Shown here: piece after piece, positions 21,901-34,810 of the stretch
Position numbering within the stretch: the first letter of the stretch is position 1
Layout of the letters: each line of letters begins with the position of its first letter
Source: Zhengitettix transpicula
Taxonomy: Eukaryota; Arthropoda; Insecta; Orthoptera; Tetrigidae
Length of the DNA: 64,000 nucleotides
Direction: 5' to 3'
NCBI GenBank assembly: GCA_037074705.1
Contig: CM073591.1
Span: 130,827,032-130,891,031, forward strand
Notes under the pieces: generated by a model
Told to the model about the DNA's origin: nothing
Database searches by the model: none
What the model saw: the letters and a program-made list of their open reading frames with translations, nothing else
Program-made: the position numbers and the translations under genes

Positions 21901-24426
21901 TCAGACTTGTTAAAAATCAAGGCTTAAAATCGAAATATGTCGTACTTTCCCTGCCCCAAAACAATAAAAAAAATTCTGCATCGATCCCCTCCAGAGAAAA
22001 ATAATATTAAAAAAGTAGGACTTTGCGCCATCATTTTATCCATAAAAATATTAGTCACAAATTCTATCCTTGAAGAGGGCTCTATAACGGCAAAGGACTC
22101 GCGTCGTTAATAACAATGATATTCTAATTCCACGACGAGACTCGGCACTCGCAACAACCGGCTGTCATTTGGGTATTCCCTTGATCCCCCAAACCGTTCA
22201 GGCAAATCCTGAAGTACACACAGGTTCCTTTGCTTAACTTCCACAATGACCAAAGAAACCCGAGGGTAGCAGTCTAGAAATCAACTCATCTACCACGTAA
22301 TTCCTCAAATGCAGAATGTCAGTTAAGTTGAGTATCTGTAGCGTCCAGTAAGGTTCTCCGTGGAAAGTACACAGAAGCAAAATTTATATTATCAACTGAC
22401 GACTTTCAAAGTTACCATTCCAAGCATTTCCATTGACTAGAAATACGAGACGCTCTCAATAGTTTAGAATGATTATTTTCTGGTAGATAAGCTGAACTTC
22501 TAATTTTTATGGTTGGGAGGTTCACACGAAGATATAAGTGAGCCCGAGTCGAAATTCTGAGGAAAATAAGAAAGGCCTTCTGACATTTTGAAAATTCAAA
22601 AATCTGTGTTAGTATTCACTTTCACAGTCAGAATACCCTTGTTAGATGTTGGACAAACTGTTGTCTCTACCTCAGAACTGATCGAATATAACATTTCAGC
22701 TTATAAGCTACCAGACAATCTTTTCGTAACCACTTAAACCACTTCTAATCGTGACATCATAAATATCGGCCATGTTTTTTTTATTATAGGTCTATTCTGA
22801 TCATTGGCGTCCCATACATAATTCACAAAGACTACATGACATTTGTTGTGATACAGTACTGATTCCAATAATAAACATAAGCAGATTAATAAGTTTATAT
22901 AAAATGTCATTGAATGAGAACAGCAGCAAATATTGTAATTATTTTTTCACATTCAGATAATGATTCACAATATTACGTTCATAGGATATTATTCATTTTT
23001 ATCAATAGCGATTAATTATACAATTCAAAATAACGTTCTTCTTGTCGGCGAAACAAAGAAATCCCTATTTGTCATTCTGGGAATGAACCACTGCTCGGCT
23101 GACCGTGAAACACGCCTGGTTTATGTGTCAAGTATCATGTCCTCGCGTCACGAATCCACAGTTGTTAGAAGAACCATCACAGTTAACTAACTCACGTCCG
23201 TATAACTCGGTGAATCGAGGGTTTATGAAGAATCTATGTAATTTATGACCACCTCATTTTTTCTTTGAACATGTGACGATTTTATACGCCGCGCAATGTT
23301 CTCGCGATATTGAATATGAAATCGTTTGTCTCCCAACGTTCAAATATATTCATGTAAACGTTACTAAACTCAAATTTAAATTGTCGTCAGAAATTAAAGC
23401 AAAAGGTAAACATGCGAGTTACAAAAATAATTGTTATTATTTCGCGGTATCGATACGGATCCTTAGAACAAATCTACATTATTGATAATATGTACAACAA
23501 CGAATTTCCAATTAATATTTTGACCCTAGATAGTATTATAGAAATAGTTTTAAACTAAAACTACACAAAATCCGAGAAATTCACACGATAAACCTTAACA
23601 AAATGAGCTCCATGTATTTTTTCTGTCGGTATGTGAGTATTCTGTGATTGTTGTTCCTATTACATCGACCTCATTTTGTCTGTCTGTATGGTTTATCGCG
23701 TCATTAATTTCTCTATTTTTGTAGCATTTAAAAATATTATTCACTGTATGATTTAGAAATTATCACACTAAGAATAAATTCGTATGATAACTGTAAAACT
23801 CGCAGACTTCGCACAGTAAATTTTAGATCGAGACTGCATCTTATAAACTCGCTAGCAACATGTAAACAATGTGAATCATTTCAGGCGTAATATATCCAAG
23901 GATACTTAACAAAGAGGGACTTTTATAAATGTGTACAAGCTGCACTAGCATGTGTAACTAAATTATTTATTTTCGTAATATTTAAATTAGGTATTTATAA
24001 TGAATTGAATAAACGAATAATTTCCTTTACACGCTCAGCCTTGGCAAATTGAACAAAAAAGGCAATTAATAAATAGATATAATTGTCGAACTGTCAGAAA
24101 ACGGTTATCAGAACTACGTTGTGTGATCAAACGTAGTGTTATTATATTGTATTAATTGAATTGGCAATTATTAAACCGTTTATGACTGTTGTACACTATA
24201 TTTATTTATTTGTTTATTGTGTTATATGTCATATAATTAATAATTAAGTATATTAAAAAATAATATAACTATTCGGAGATGATATTAAAATATGAATAAT
24301 TGTAATATGTTCCTTTAATTAATTTAAAGTAATATTGCAAAATAATTATTTATTTCCTATGAATAAACGTATAACGAAACGAATTTAATATAATTTCACA
24401 AACGAAACGTAATTTTCATATCTAAT
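21901..24426. other. AT-rich intergenic DNA, nothing firmly recognised
   Basis: The first ~300 bp may be further LINE remnant. After that no repeat family or coding signal was identified; frames at 22960-23190 and 23273-23485 are short and featureless. Confidence 0.35.
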
Positions 24427-25028
24427 AAAACGCGTAGCTTAGTCAATCATTAGGGCCGCTAAAAATATTTTATGAAGAAGAAATCAGTGCTCCACCTATC
24501 CCTTTGGAACAGGTACAGACTCTTATACTAAATGCAATGGCCTCAAAGAACCCAAGGAACATTATCAGTGATTACCAGATATCCTCTACATCATTCATAT
24601 ATATATTGGAATATTTTTACCCACACTTAAATGATAAAGCGGCAATAAGTAGAATAAAAAGGCTCTTAAATTTAGTCAAGAAACAAGAGAGTGCTACATA
24701 TTCAGAAGCACTCGCCTCCTCCTAATAACAACAGACTATGACTACAGTACAGTGGAATCTGCAACAGTCGCAGCTTCAAACAAGTTAATATAATGAATTA
24801 TCCAATTATTATGATAAATCATTAACAAATGCGAATTGTAAAATGTAAATGTAAGAAACCCACATTTGAAATGTATATTTATTCTTTCAAACTGTATATT
24901 ATTGGAATCGATGTGAATCGCTGCATACTTCTGTAAATAAGCACTATTTGTAATTTATTTATGGGTCGCCAATGACCAAGTTGTTAACGCAGCCATTATA
25001 AACCTTTAATTTTTAAAAAAACGCGTAG
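24427..25028 (+). mobile_element. 5'-truncated LINE 3' end flanked by 11-bp target duplication
   Basis: AAAACGCGTAG stands at 24427-24437 and again at 25018-25028, the second directly after an A-run, so the segment between is a retroposed insert of about 580 bp. From the very first inserted base a frame is open: LSQSLGPLKIFYEEEISAPP, then IPLEQVQTLIL, ending EALASS with TAA at 24723-24725. It is followed by a 290-bp 3' UTR and A-tail. The tail motif GTCGCCAATGACC near the end resembles GTCGCTAATGACC at the end of the LINE at 44293-44948. The protein part is not recognised by itself; the LINE call rests on the insertion structure and tail. Confidence 0.65.
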
Positions 25029-25199
25029 TGGTATGCCTTTATCTCATCGACTATAGTGATCAAATTCAATGGTTCTAAGAGTGATATATACTAGTAAATT
25101 TGAGGAAAAGTAGATTACAACTTCAATCACCTTTATAATTCGGAGACGTATAGGAGAGTCAAAGCCTCGCACAAAGCTACAGTATATCAAATGCTTTCG
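25029..25199. other. Intergenic DNA
   Basis: Short spacer with nothing recognised. Confidence 0.3.
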
Positions 25200-25720
25200 G
25201 CGCGTTTCTTGTTCAAAAGCTATCCGCGAATGCGATTCGTGAAGTTGAGGCGCAGTTAATCACCTGCTACACAAAACAAAATACTAATACAGGGCACACA
25301 GCAGACAAGAAGAGGCACGCCGAGGTCGACGGCATATTGTGCCACTCGGGAGTTGGACGTTCCAGTAGCATTGTTAAGGAGATCCCGCTGACAGGCCGGG
25401 AATCGAACCCCACAATAGCGGCATTCTCCGGCCCGCAAGGTCTCGACCATAATTTCATTTGTCCTGCGCCACCATCAATCTTTCCGCCGCCCTGAAAAGT
25501 CGTCGCCAACGAGAGGGAATTCATTATTGCTGGCCGATATTTTTTCAAGTGAAAAGCTGTTTTACCGGGCGTTGATAGGGTGTGACTCGGCGTTCTCTTG
25601 TCCCGTGCTGACGCGGCAGACCTTGCTGTTCCATATATCATGGCGGACTCCGTTAAATCAATCTGTTCTTCAAAAGGCGACCGCTTTGTCTTCAACTTAA
25701 CGGCGTGCAACACGATGAAT
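25200..25720. promoter_or_regulatory. GC-richer island with tRNA-like B-box; possible conserved element or SINE
   Basis: On the minus strand the longest uninterrupted non-transposon frame of the window (25267-25713, 148 residues) has no recognised domain. Part of it reads GGTTCGATTCC (25409-25399), a perfect pol III B-box, so a tRNA-derived SINE head is possible, although no convincing A-box was found at tRNA spacing. GC content falls off outside. Alternatives are a conserved noncoding element or an exon. Confidence 0.3.
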
Positions 25721-28040
25721 CTGCAATTTTCCTCGAGGTATTAAGATGGCCATTATCGGTCCCAAGACTGGAAGCAACTATTATCAGACCGACCATCAAA
25801 AATAAACTATTTCGAAGGTTTCCTCCGATGACACGGCAACAATTTGTTTGAAGAAAGCCCTTTAAATGTTTTGACACTTTGGTAATAACGTTTCTGATGA
25901 GACATTTTGCATTTTGTACTTTTTATAATCTACTTGCATGTAGATAAAAATTGTGGTAGGACCTCGAATCAAACAACTTTGGGTCTGGTTCTGTGAGGAT
26001 CAAAATAATCGCAAAGGATAAAAGCGTTCTATCATATTATTACGCGTTAATATACATTGTCTACTAAAGTCAATCTTATTCACTCAAAGTTACAAGAAGA
26101 CTGATTTGTATGAGATATTTTGAAACACTATATTTGGTGATACACATTCTTATAACTACAGGAAATGTTTTCACATATGATCTGAATTAAAAATTGCTAA
26201 CTGAAAATTAATTTTAGTAGTATCTTGAAAAGAAAAGAGTAATAACCTATTTTTTTCATGTTACATAAATTTGAGAAGTACGTATGAAAACAACGAGAAA
26301 TGGAAAATTCGGTTATTAAAATCCTCAATTTTTGTTATCTTCCAAAATAACTCAATCCTTAAGTAATTAAAAATTTAATTTTAACTAAGACTAATATGTA
26401 TTAACTTCTATGAATCAATAAATAGCCAGATTTAAATCAGTCACTAATTAAGCACTTATATTTTATGCGTTTAGTGGTGGTTTTCGGTTATATGCTACAA
26501 TCATCTTCTATAGTCCAAAAATTATATTTATAGGTTGAAGCCTACTTGTGTATTTTATGTTCCTGCGGAAAATTAACCTAGTCAATATATCTGTATCAGT
26601 TCATTATGACGTGGTATTAAGAAATTAATATTCAAACATGACTGTAAATTATTTACCGGCTCACTTTTAAAAATCGACTAATTTTGGACGATTTTTTAAA
26701 AATTTTAACCTCTTTTATCAATAACAAGCCATTCTGGATTTATGTATGTGAGTTGAATCTTCTTTCAGGAATTTCTGTGAATTAACTGATTAAATAGGAT
26801 CTTCGGACAACTAGATTGAATTAACGCTTGTAGATATTTTGAACTTATTTTAACCTGCATGGAATAGAAAATAATTAATTAAAAAAATATCTTGTAGGAA
26901 CTGACACTTCATACGGAATATTCCTCAAACTTTAATACAAAATAATAACTCATAAATCAGTTCCTTATTTGAATTCTTTCGTTTTTTGTTGATATTTTGT
27001 AAAATTAAATGTGGCTTTCTAAAGCACAATTAATAACTCATTTTCTATTCATGTCACTTTATTGGTAATACTTGAATTAAATCGTGCTTATTTGTTCAAA
27101 TAATTCACTATAAGAATATATTCCCTCGTTTAACAGAACTACTGTTCTTATGTCTAGTGTCGCTATATGTGACATTCTGTTAAAATCGTTTTTCCTGTTT
27201 ATATACCTCAAATACTTTCTGGTACTTTATTTCTATTTTATACCACAATAGAAATAAGTGAAGTAATGAATATTTTATCAATCATCGTTATTACAAATTT
27301 TTTGCAATAAATGATACTTCGGTTAACATTTACACATTTTACTGTAAAAGTGTTTTCATCTTAGTAAAGATACAATATAATTTGTTTATACTATAGTAGA
27401 ACGGAAACACAACTGCCATTATTTACACTTTGTTACATTTTAAACATGTGTTTATTTCAAATTCCTGTTTGATGTTTGGAAGAATTAATTAGGAAGCGCC
27501 AGAAAGCACGAAAGAAATGGCTATCACTATTCGTTTCTTAAACTTCATAATGTAATAGTAAATGTATAACCGATTATATTAGAAACAAGTATTTATTGTG
27601 TCAATCAATCACGGTAATGACAATTTTTATGCTACTTCATGACATATAGTTTTTGATTATTCACATGATTATTCACATAATAATAACAAAAATCCAATCA
27701 GATTATTTCAAGAAGTTTTAAAACGCTTTAATATGTAAGGTGACAAGAGACTTTGGGCAATCTGACGTTTGATAAATGGTCAATTTCAAAATAATAATCA
27801 TCACACAGAAAACGCAAATGACTATAAACAAGTTAAATGATATATCAAGAGTTGGGAACCACACCATTTGATTTGCAAAACGCTCTTATTATTAAAGCCA
27901 ATATTTTATTTTTTGAATAGAAATTAGAACCAGCTGCACCCGTTTGTAATACATTTTGTCGTTCTTGACTTACGACAATAGCTTCTGACATGCCGGTACT
28001 CCGTAACTACGAATAAGTGTCCACGTGACGAAGGAAATGA
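25721..28040. other. AT-rich intergenic DNA, nothing recognised
   Basis: Long AT-rich run with no open frame above about 60 codons after 25877 and no repeat shared with other parts of the window. Confidence 0.45.
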
Positions 28041-28500
28041 AATTAGGGAACCAATCCCATTAAAGATGATATGGGAACAAGTTGATACGCTATGCCATTT
28101 ATGACGCAACACTGGAACGGGAGTCGCATTAATTCCCTCGGCGACGGTTCATCATCCCACAGTCCTGGGTCCCTATCTCCGACACGCCCACGGCCGACAT
28201 CTTCAAGTGGCAAGGTAATTAATTTATATGGTCCTTTACATCTCACGGGGCCGGGTGGGGGGAAGAGGGGCGTGCCCTACACACAAAAACACAAATTGAA
28301 GCGGCGGGCCAACCGACAGGCAAAAACCTTCTCAGTGGAAAACAAAACCAGGACTGGAAATTCGAGAAAAAAAAAGAAAGGGAAAGAAATAAGAATGGAA
28401 ATAAGAAAAGCGGAGGGTGCCGGAGGTGGGGAGGCTGACGATGATGGAGAACGAGGACTGGCTTCGCGTATACGCTGTACGAGTACCTGCGGGGCTCATG
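28041..28500. promoter_or_regulatory. GC-richer island, candidate regulatory element
   Basis: The GC-rich block around 28120-28270 contains a homeodomain-type TAATTAAT segment (about 28216) next to CpG-rich sequence and a purine-rich stretch at 28350-28450. A 139-residue plus frame (28092-28511) and opposing minus frames overlap. The plus frame is largely low-complexity Lys/Arg/Gly toward its end and is not called as a gene. Confidence 0.3.
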
Positions 28501-30470
28501 CATACGACTGACATAAAAACAGAGGGAAGGAACAGCTGTGACCAATTCAAATTAGATTAATGAACTTTTGCGAAGGGAACGTTTCTAGCTTTGTTGTGAT
28601 TTATAACGAATGAGAGCTCGGCGGTGCGGTGCTTACGAAATCTTGGCGCGTCCTTTCTCAACTTATTTACCCCGTCCATTTATCTTTATTTTTTTCTCCC
28701 TTTGTTTTCGTCTCCCCCCTCGTTCAGGTTTTGCTGGTCTCCTAGGCTGTATGCTTTGTAGCCTTACTCTAATGAAGAGAGCTGCAGTCCATTTACAATA
28801 AAAATGCCTTTCCTTCCGAGAACAGAGCAGGTGCAAATTCTCGCAAAAAGGTTTTATAATTACACAAGTCGCTCACGCGGGTTGTTAACCTTTAACTACC
28901 AAAATACATTTTCTTGTTTCCTTTGGAATGTACTTATTGGAAGCAAGAATAATTCTTAAGAAATTCAGATTGCAGAGCAAATACTTCAAATAACTGCTTA
29001 AAGATTAGAATTAACGAAATTAGAAACTTCTATTATTAGTGTATTTTAAATGTCTATAGTTTAGTGAACTCATTATCGCTGAATGATATTCTAAAGAATT
29101 TCTATGAAATCATATTGTATAAGATTTTATTGTGTTGTGTTGAGAACGAAGAAAATTTTGAATGAAAGTTTAACTGAATTTAATAAATTTATTGTACCAA
29201 ATTAAATGGAAACATAATAGACGTTATCTTATTTAAACCCCAATTTTTCGCATAGATTTTATGAACAACTGCGCATTATGAACACGCGTTTTAAAATTAC
29301 TTGAATTCTTTTCCGTTTAATGCATTACTTTAATTTGGTATGTACATGCGTGATATATTAAAATAACCCTCGTAAACTAATTATTCACTAATTTTAATTC
29401 CTTCCTGAGTTATGATTAATTTGTTGTATATAATTATTTTACATTTTTTTTCACTGATCTAGTTAATCCATATATTAACTTCACCTTGACATTGTAAAAT
29501 TCTGTCTGTTGTAATAATAAAATAAATATTAGTAGTTTTATTTTTATAATATCTATTATAATATTTATTATTATAATATCTATTATTGAAATACCTTACG
29601 TACCGATGTAAGTCTGAGAAAATACTGGAATCTATAACTTCACTATATCTTTTGTTACAACAAATATTTGAAGATATTGTGTACCGTCTGCCGTTGAGGA
29701 TTTAAAGGTCGGCACACTTGTAAATTCAATACTAAAAAATGCTGCAAACTTATTACCCGTTATTTACAGATTAATATTCAAATATTCTGGAAAAAGTTTA
29801 GTGTAAATAATTAAAACGATATTTGCTACAGTTAACTTAAGGAATGGGAATTAAAACGTATGAATAATAAGTATTACAATATCATTCAACTACCTTCTGT
29901 ATAAGGTGTAAGGATATTTTCGGAATATATCGAACGGTCCGTAAAATTTAAGACAAAAGTGACACTTCAAGATGTTTAAAGAAATAACAATTATCGTTTA
30001 ATAATTATTCTCATACGAATGAGTCTGACGCCACGTAATATGTCAGTCAAAATTAATTAACTGAGAGGCTATGAATGCCTCTCAATGAAATAGCGATGGT
30101 GGGAAAATTAGACACTGAGTAAATGTTATATTCTTATGTGGGTAATGACAATATATATTTATATTTACTCAGGAATAGCAGAAAACATTTTTTTCTTAAA
30201 CTTGGTGTAAGCTAGAAGATTTGTCAATATCAGCTTCACCTATTCTTTGGCACGTAGAATCTTTCCTGCATGTATTTACAGTCCTCTGCCGAAAGTATGG
30301 AACGGAAGAGACAGACTTCGTGATAGATCACAAAATTAATTTATACACAGTAAAACCTATTACATTTCGACACAGAATACAGACGGAGAGCCTCAACGGA
30401 GATAACGAGCTACACTTGAAGCAGAATGATTCTCAATTAGTAGAAAATGGCCAACAGTCATCATACTTAA
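28501..30470. other. AT-rich intergenic DNA with a small tandem duplication
   Basis: A short A/T-only tandem repeat (TATAATATCTATTAT units) lies at about 29547-29587. Otherwise nothing recognised; the frame at 30221-30535 runs into the fold-back element that follows. Confidence 0.4.
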
Positions 30471-30980
30471 TTATAAACATTAAAAGTTACATACATGAAC
30501 TAAAATACAGCGTCACGTTTTGTCCTTTTGATTAGGGACATCTTCAGAAGTTATCTAACAATTATTTAAGAAATATTATAAAAAAAAGCAATAAAAAGCT
30601 TGAACCCCAAACAAAATTAATTAAGTATAAAATACTAACTTACATTATCAAATAAACAATTTAAATATTTTATAAATGTTTATTTTTGAATAAACTATTT
30701 AAGTAAAAAAATTATACCTCCTTTATCAACTTCCGTGGCAGAAATAAGAGTAAACAATGTCAATTATACTCTTCACAGGCTTTATATTGTTGTATCTGAT
30801 TTTTTTACACGTGAATTTGGTATTCAAAAATGCTGGAATATAGTATTTTAAATCATAATAACACATTATATTTCCCAAATAATTTTTAGATAACACCTGA
30901 AGAGGTCTATAATCATAGAAAAGAAACGTTACGATGTCTTTTAGTTACAATTATTATTTATAAACATTAAAAGTTACATA
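30471..30980. mobile_element. Penelope-like inverted pair with two hammerhead-like cores, flanked by a 23-bp direct repeat
   Basis: A perfect 23-bp direct repeat (30471-30493 and 30958-30980, containing AACATTAAAAGTTACATA) brackets about 464 bp. Just inside lie two inverted copies of one end sequence. The left core reads minus (CTGAAGA 30547-30541, stem TGTCC/GGACA, then AAAAC). The right core reads plus (CTGAAGA 30897-30903, stem TCTAT/ATAGA at 30906-30919, then GAAAC 30923-30927). Inverted terminal repeats with hammerhead motifs are known in Penelope-like elements. The interior (30560-30885) has no reverse transcriptase, so this is a non-autonomous or deleted copy. Confidence 0.6.
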
Positions 30981-31129
30981 TATTGACTGCCAATAGCTAC
31001 TTATTAATTTAATGCCAGTCAGAACTATTCTAAATTCATAGGATTGGGAAATTGGTAGTTAAAAGGGTTAGTAGATTGCAATCACAAAAATAGATTTGTT
31101 TGTTAGGAGGTTATGTGCAGTGAAATTCA
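30981..31129. other. Intergenic DNA
   Basis: Short spacer, nothing recognised. Confidence 0.3.
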
Positions 31130-31600
31130 TCTCAGACGCCGAACCGCTTTGAAGCTTTTTCTCCCGGATCGTAATTATAACACCATCAAATTCGATTGAA
31201 CATGCACGCTATCCCTGTCGAGAAATTACTTTTCGCAATCCTCAATATTCCAGAACATCGTCCTTTTTCCAACACATTGTTTCCAGCCTCATTTGCGTAA
31301 TGTGCTGGAGCGCTGTTTGACGGAAAACTCCCTCTTCATATCTGCCGTATTTGCTCGAGCCATGTCAGACAAAGTTAATCTCAACATTTAGCTCTCCCGT
31401 CGACCATTAAGAATTCATACCACTGTCTGGCCGTTTTGGGACTTTCTGCAACGGTTTCCATGCTTAATGCGGACAAATATTGACTTTTCGCGTTCGCGGC
31501 CAAAATGTGTTCGTAATGTTCCTGCCTTCGCGATTCCCGCAACACTGTGTCCACACGTGCTTTTGTCTTCTCACGCTGTCCGCAAAAAAAAAAGAAAAAA
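31130..31600. promoter_or_regulatory. Moderately GC-rich island, candidate conserved noncoding element
   Basis: Complex, non-repetitive sequence with balanced composition stands between AT-rich flanks. It includes homeodomain-type CGTAATTATAAC (about 31170). Open frames here are short and on both strands. It ends in an A/G-rich run at about 31585-31605. Confidence 0.25.
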
Positions 31601-33239
31601 AGAAACGTTCTATACATAAAGATAAGCTTACAATCAACAGAGTGAAAAATTCATTGAAAACGTTAAGAATTTATACGAAAAAACAAGCGGAATAGAAGAA
31701 TTGTTGCACGGAAACAGTGTTTCGAAAAACAGAAGATAACCATATATGTAAATATTTTAATTGAAACAAGAAAGAAAAAAAATTATGTAAATCTAAAGCT
31801 GAGATTTAAAATAATAATTTGGGAGGCAGCGAATAAAGGCTAAAGTACAAATTTACTTTACAAAAGTAGATTTAAGATTTGTAGATTAATATATATATAT
31901 ATATATATATATGCATATAAATTTACGTATTAGTAGAATGCCTGAACGTGGGATTTTTAAATTTTTCATATCAATAAAATCTCTGCGACGCTATTCGAAT
32001 TTTTTTGTCTACATTTTCTCTTAAGTTGAAATAAATATCCTAAACAAGCAGTTTCCAAAAGAGTAAATGAGAAAAGTTATCTACTAACAGACAAGAGTAG
32101 ATATATTTACAGAATATTTATTATTATAAAAATAAATAATGTTTTCCGCTGTAAGTAGCCTATTGTAACTAAAATTTTGTAGGCAATTCGTTTTCACAGG
32201 TTTCTCTTAATAAGTTTTATCAAACAAACTGAATTTAGAGCAGACCTATTTCGATAACATCTATTGACGATTTATGATGGTGAAGGAGTTCATCTATTTT
32301 CATATTTAATTCCGGGTTGAGCATTCGTATTATTGCAAATCTTAATTATGACTTGTTTGTATGGAACCGACCTCGAAACTCCGCTGTTTTCGCCTTGATT
32401 TGACCTGTAGGTTTGTGTAAGGAACAAAAGGTTTGTCGACATAGTAAAGAACCACTCCAAGCAGGTCACTAATTTCCGACAAAGTTATTTTCGAACTGTT
32501 TTGTTGATAATTTTTACGTAGTTTTTATTACCTAGCTAAATGATAACGGGTTATATTTCTATACTGGTATAACCTTCTTTTACTGGGACCGTTACGGGTC
32601 ATGAGATAGAAGTTGTTTTACAGATCGTAAATGTGTGGCATGTTTTATTTAATAGCTTCACTAAATTGAATCTGTGTAACTGTGTTTGTATAATTAAATA
32701 ATATAATTGATAGGGACTGAAACTGACAACGTGCGAGCCTAAAAAGTAAAACATTTCGATTCCAATTGAATATTGTTCTCGTTTATTCCAGTTCTAACGG
32801 CGCTAAGAACTACATGGGTATGAAACAATTATGGTGTGTGTCAAATAATTATCTATCACGGGGAAAGGCAAATTTCAGGCGATAACGAATAAAATTGTAA
32901 AAAAAATTATTTTTACCTTATATCCAAAAATGTTCAACTTGTGACCTATCTTAGGGTTATTAAAGTTAAATTTAATGAAATAACGATAAACCACTTTCGA
33001 CTGAAAATAATACGCTCAAGCAAAGGCGAACGGGGTTGTGGAATGTGTACCCCATCATACGACGTGATATGTGAGTGAAAATAAATTAATGGAGAGACAA
33101 TGAATAATTATGACACCGGAAACAGGATTGGTGAGAAAAAATATTTACCGAGTATATTTTACAATTTGATGTGGGTAATAATTACAATGTCTAATAAATA
33201 TCAAAAATTGCTTTGTGTGTATGTGTGTGTATGTGTCTA
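31601..33239. other. AT-rich intergenic DNA with microsatellites
   Basis: (TA)n at about 31888-31912 and a GT-rich run at about 33213-33252. No gene or repeat family recognised. Confidence 0.4.
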
Positions 33240-33634
33240 TGTGTGTGTATTTCGCATAAAAATCTGCTCCCGTGGAGAAAATTCGATCACGTGTTCCTTT
33301 AGAACCGGACAGAAACACTGTAGCGTTAAAACACGTTTATCACCCCTAAGTGCGGTGGTGTACGGGGGTGGAAATATTCAAACATGTTAAAATGACCGAT
33401 ATTTTTGTCCTCAGATAAGTTTTCGGGGGCAATGATATAGATAGCGTTTCTCCAGTTTTTTTGTACAATTTCAAACCCTTACAGCATGGGAAGGGAGCAA
33501 TGTTAGGAATGAGGGTGGAGGGGTGTGACATAAAAATAACGTGAAAAACAACCGATATTGGAGTCAAATCCGGGGTTATGTATTTCGCTGAGTTTAATTA
33601 TAGACTACCCGAGAAACACCGGGCACACAGCTAG
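33240..33634 (+). mobile_element. Helitron-like non-autonomous element, 3' end
   Basis: The right end has a hairpin CCCG/CGGG (33608-33611 and 33620-33623, 8-nt loop) followed seven bases later by CTAG (33631-33634) and then T. This is the arrangement at Helitron 3' ends (hairpin, then CTRR, insertion before T). The preceding 350 bp is compositionally unlike its flanks and may be the element body. The 5' TC end could not be placed, so the start is approximate. Confidence 0.45.
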
Positions 33635-33635
33635 T

Positions 33636-34224
33636 ATATTTATACAGCTCTTATGGAGTATGCCAACAACATATTTGTGAAGGGGAAAAAATAATAATGT
33701 AATTAATGTTGGGTTCTCAATTTTATGTAAGGACAGAATATTTCCTGAAGAGAGAACTGAACAAAATAATAAATATTAAATAAACCATATAAAACATTAG
33801 ATTAAAACTTATAATTGTTCTGGATGTTTTGGATAAAATAAAAACTTATAATTCATATTATCAAGAATGTAATTCAGGAAACTGTTTGAAGCTTGATCTC
33901 GTCATTACAAAATTGTTGAAAAAAAACGCATTTCATATTCATTTGTTATATTTGTTTACGTCTATCGTGTACTGACTTGATCATTAAAGTTCCTTTTCCG
34001 CCCCTGGCATGTCCTTAATTTACTTCTTAATAACCATCAGATAAAATTTACAAAATTGTAAGCAGTGTTCTCCTACTCCTATCACCATCAAATACAGCTT
34101 TTTCACGTTTTAGGGTTCAGTAAAAATTCCATTTGTCTCATCATGCATTAAAAATCTGCGAGCAAAACTACAGTTATATTCTTAACTATATGAAATAACC
34201 AAATACGGATAAAATTAAGTCTTG
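33636..34224. other. AT-rich intergenic DNA, nothing recognised
   Basis: No open frame or known repeat. Confidence 0.4.
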
Positions 34225-34345
34225 ATATAAATTACACACAACGTTTCTGGGATCCTTGTAACTTTCGTCAGGTGATTGGAAAAAAACTCGAGAACCACAA
34301 GTGACAAAACCGCACATTACAGTTGCCAAACTCCTAAATAACATC
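34225..34345 (-). repeat. Penelope-like terminal fragment with hammerhead-like core
   Basis: On the minus strand CTGACGA (34271-34265) is followed by AAGTTACAAGGATCCCA and GAAAC (34247-34243), then GTTGTGTG. It is closely related to 2740-2870. The spacing matches the plus-strand copy at 60190, where the hairpin is better preserved. Confidence 0.5.
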
Positions 34346-34362
34346 GACCTTGTAAAGTTGAA

Positions 34363-34810
34363 TCAGGAGTGATTAATGTATGACCTGAAGTGTTTTAATG
34401 AAATATTCTGTTTATCTTCGGGGTAAACGTTCCTGCAAAATTCATTGCCGTCGTCAGGTGACTGATGCGCCAAGACAATATTGTGCGGTTGTGTCTCTCC
34501 TGGTTCCAATTACCTAACGAATGGCATAGGATCCCAGGAACTTTATGCGGTTTTTATATCAGCACTGAATTGTGTCTGTATTTGGCTTTTTCACCTAATT
34601 ATTATATTTTTTTACTGATTATATTCTCATTTCAGTTATATTCTTATTGGCTGATTGAACGGCACTGACGGGAGTCTATAGTTGATAAAAATTGTCTTGG
34701 CACGTCCGTCACTTGACGACGGTGAAGATGAATTTTACCCCGTTTATAAATAGAATATTTTATTACTACACTTCAGTTCATGGGTTCATGAGTTCATTAA
34801 TCACTCCTGA
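34363..34810. mobile_element. 448-bp fold-back element with perfect 16-bp terminal inverted repeats
   Basis: TCAGGAGTGATTAATG (34363-34378) and its exact complement CATTAATCACTCCTGA (34795-34810) form the ends. Weaker pairing continues for about 95 bp inward on each side, including GGGGTAAA near 34420 and its counterpart near 34738. Degenerate hammerhead-like pieces occur in both arms (CTGACGA, minus, 34457-34451; TTGACGA, plus, about 34713-34719). In the middle (34513-34640) a plus-strand stretch resembles the copies at 60190 and 63100. The element looks like two Penelope-like ends facing each other. Confidence 0.6.

Noticed and set aside
25267..25713. 148-residue minus-strand open frame as a gene
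   Set aside because: No recognisable domain, another frame overlaps it, and its sequence contains a pol III B-box-like segment; GC-rich composition alone can keep such a frame open.
28092..28511. 139-residue plus-strand frame as a gene
   Set aside because: C-terminal half is low-complexity Lys/Arg/Gly from a purine-rich tract, and opposing frames are equally open.
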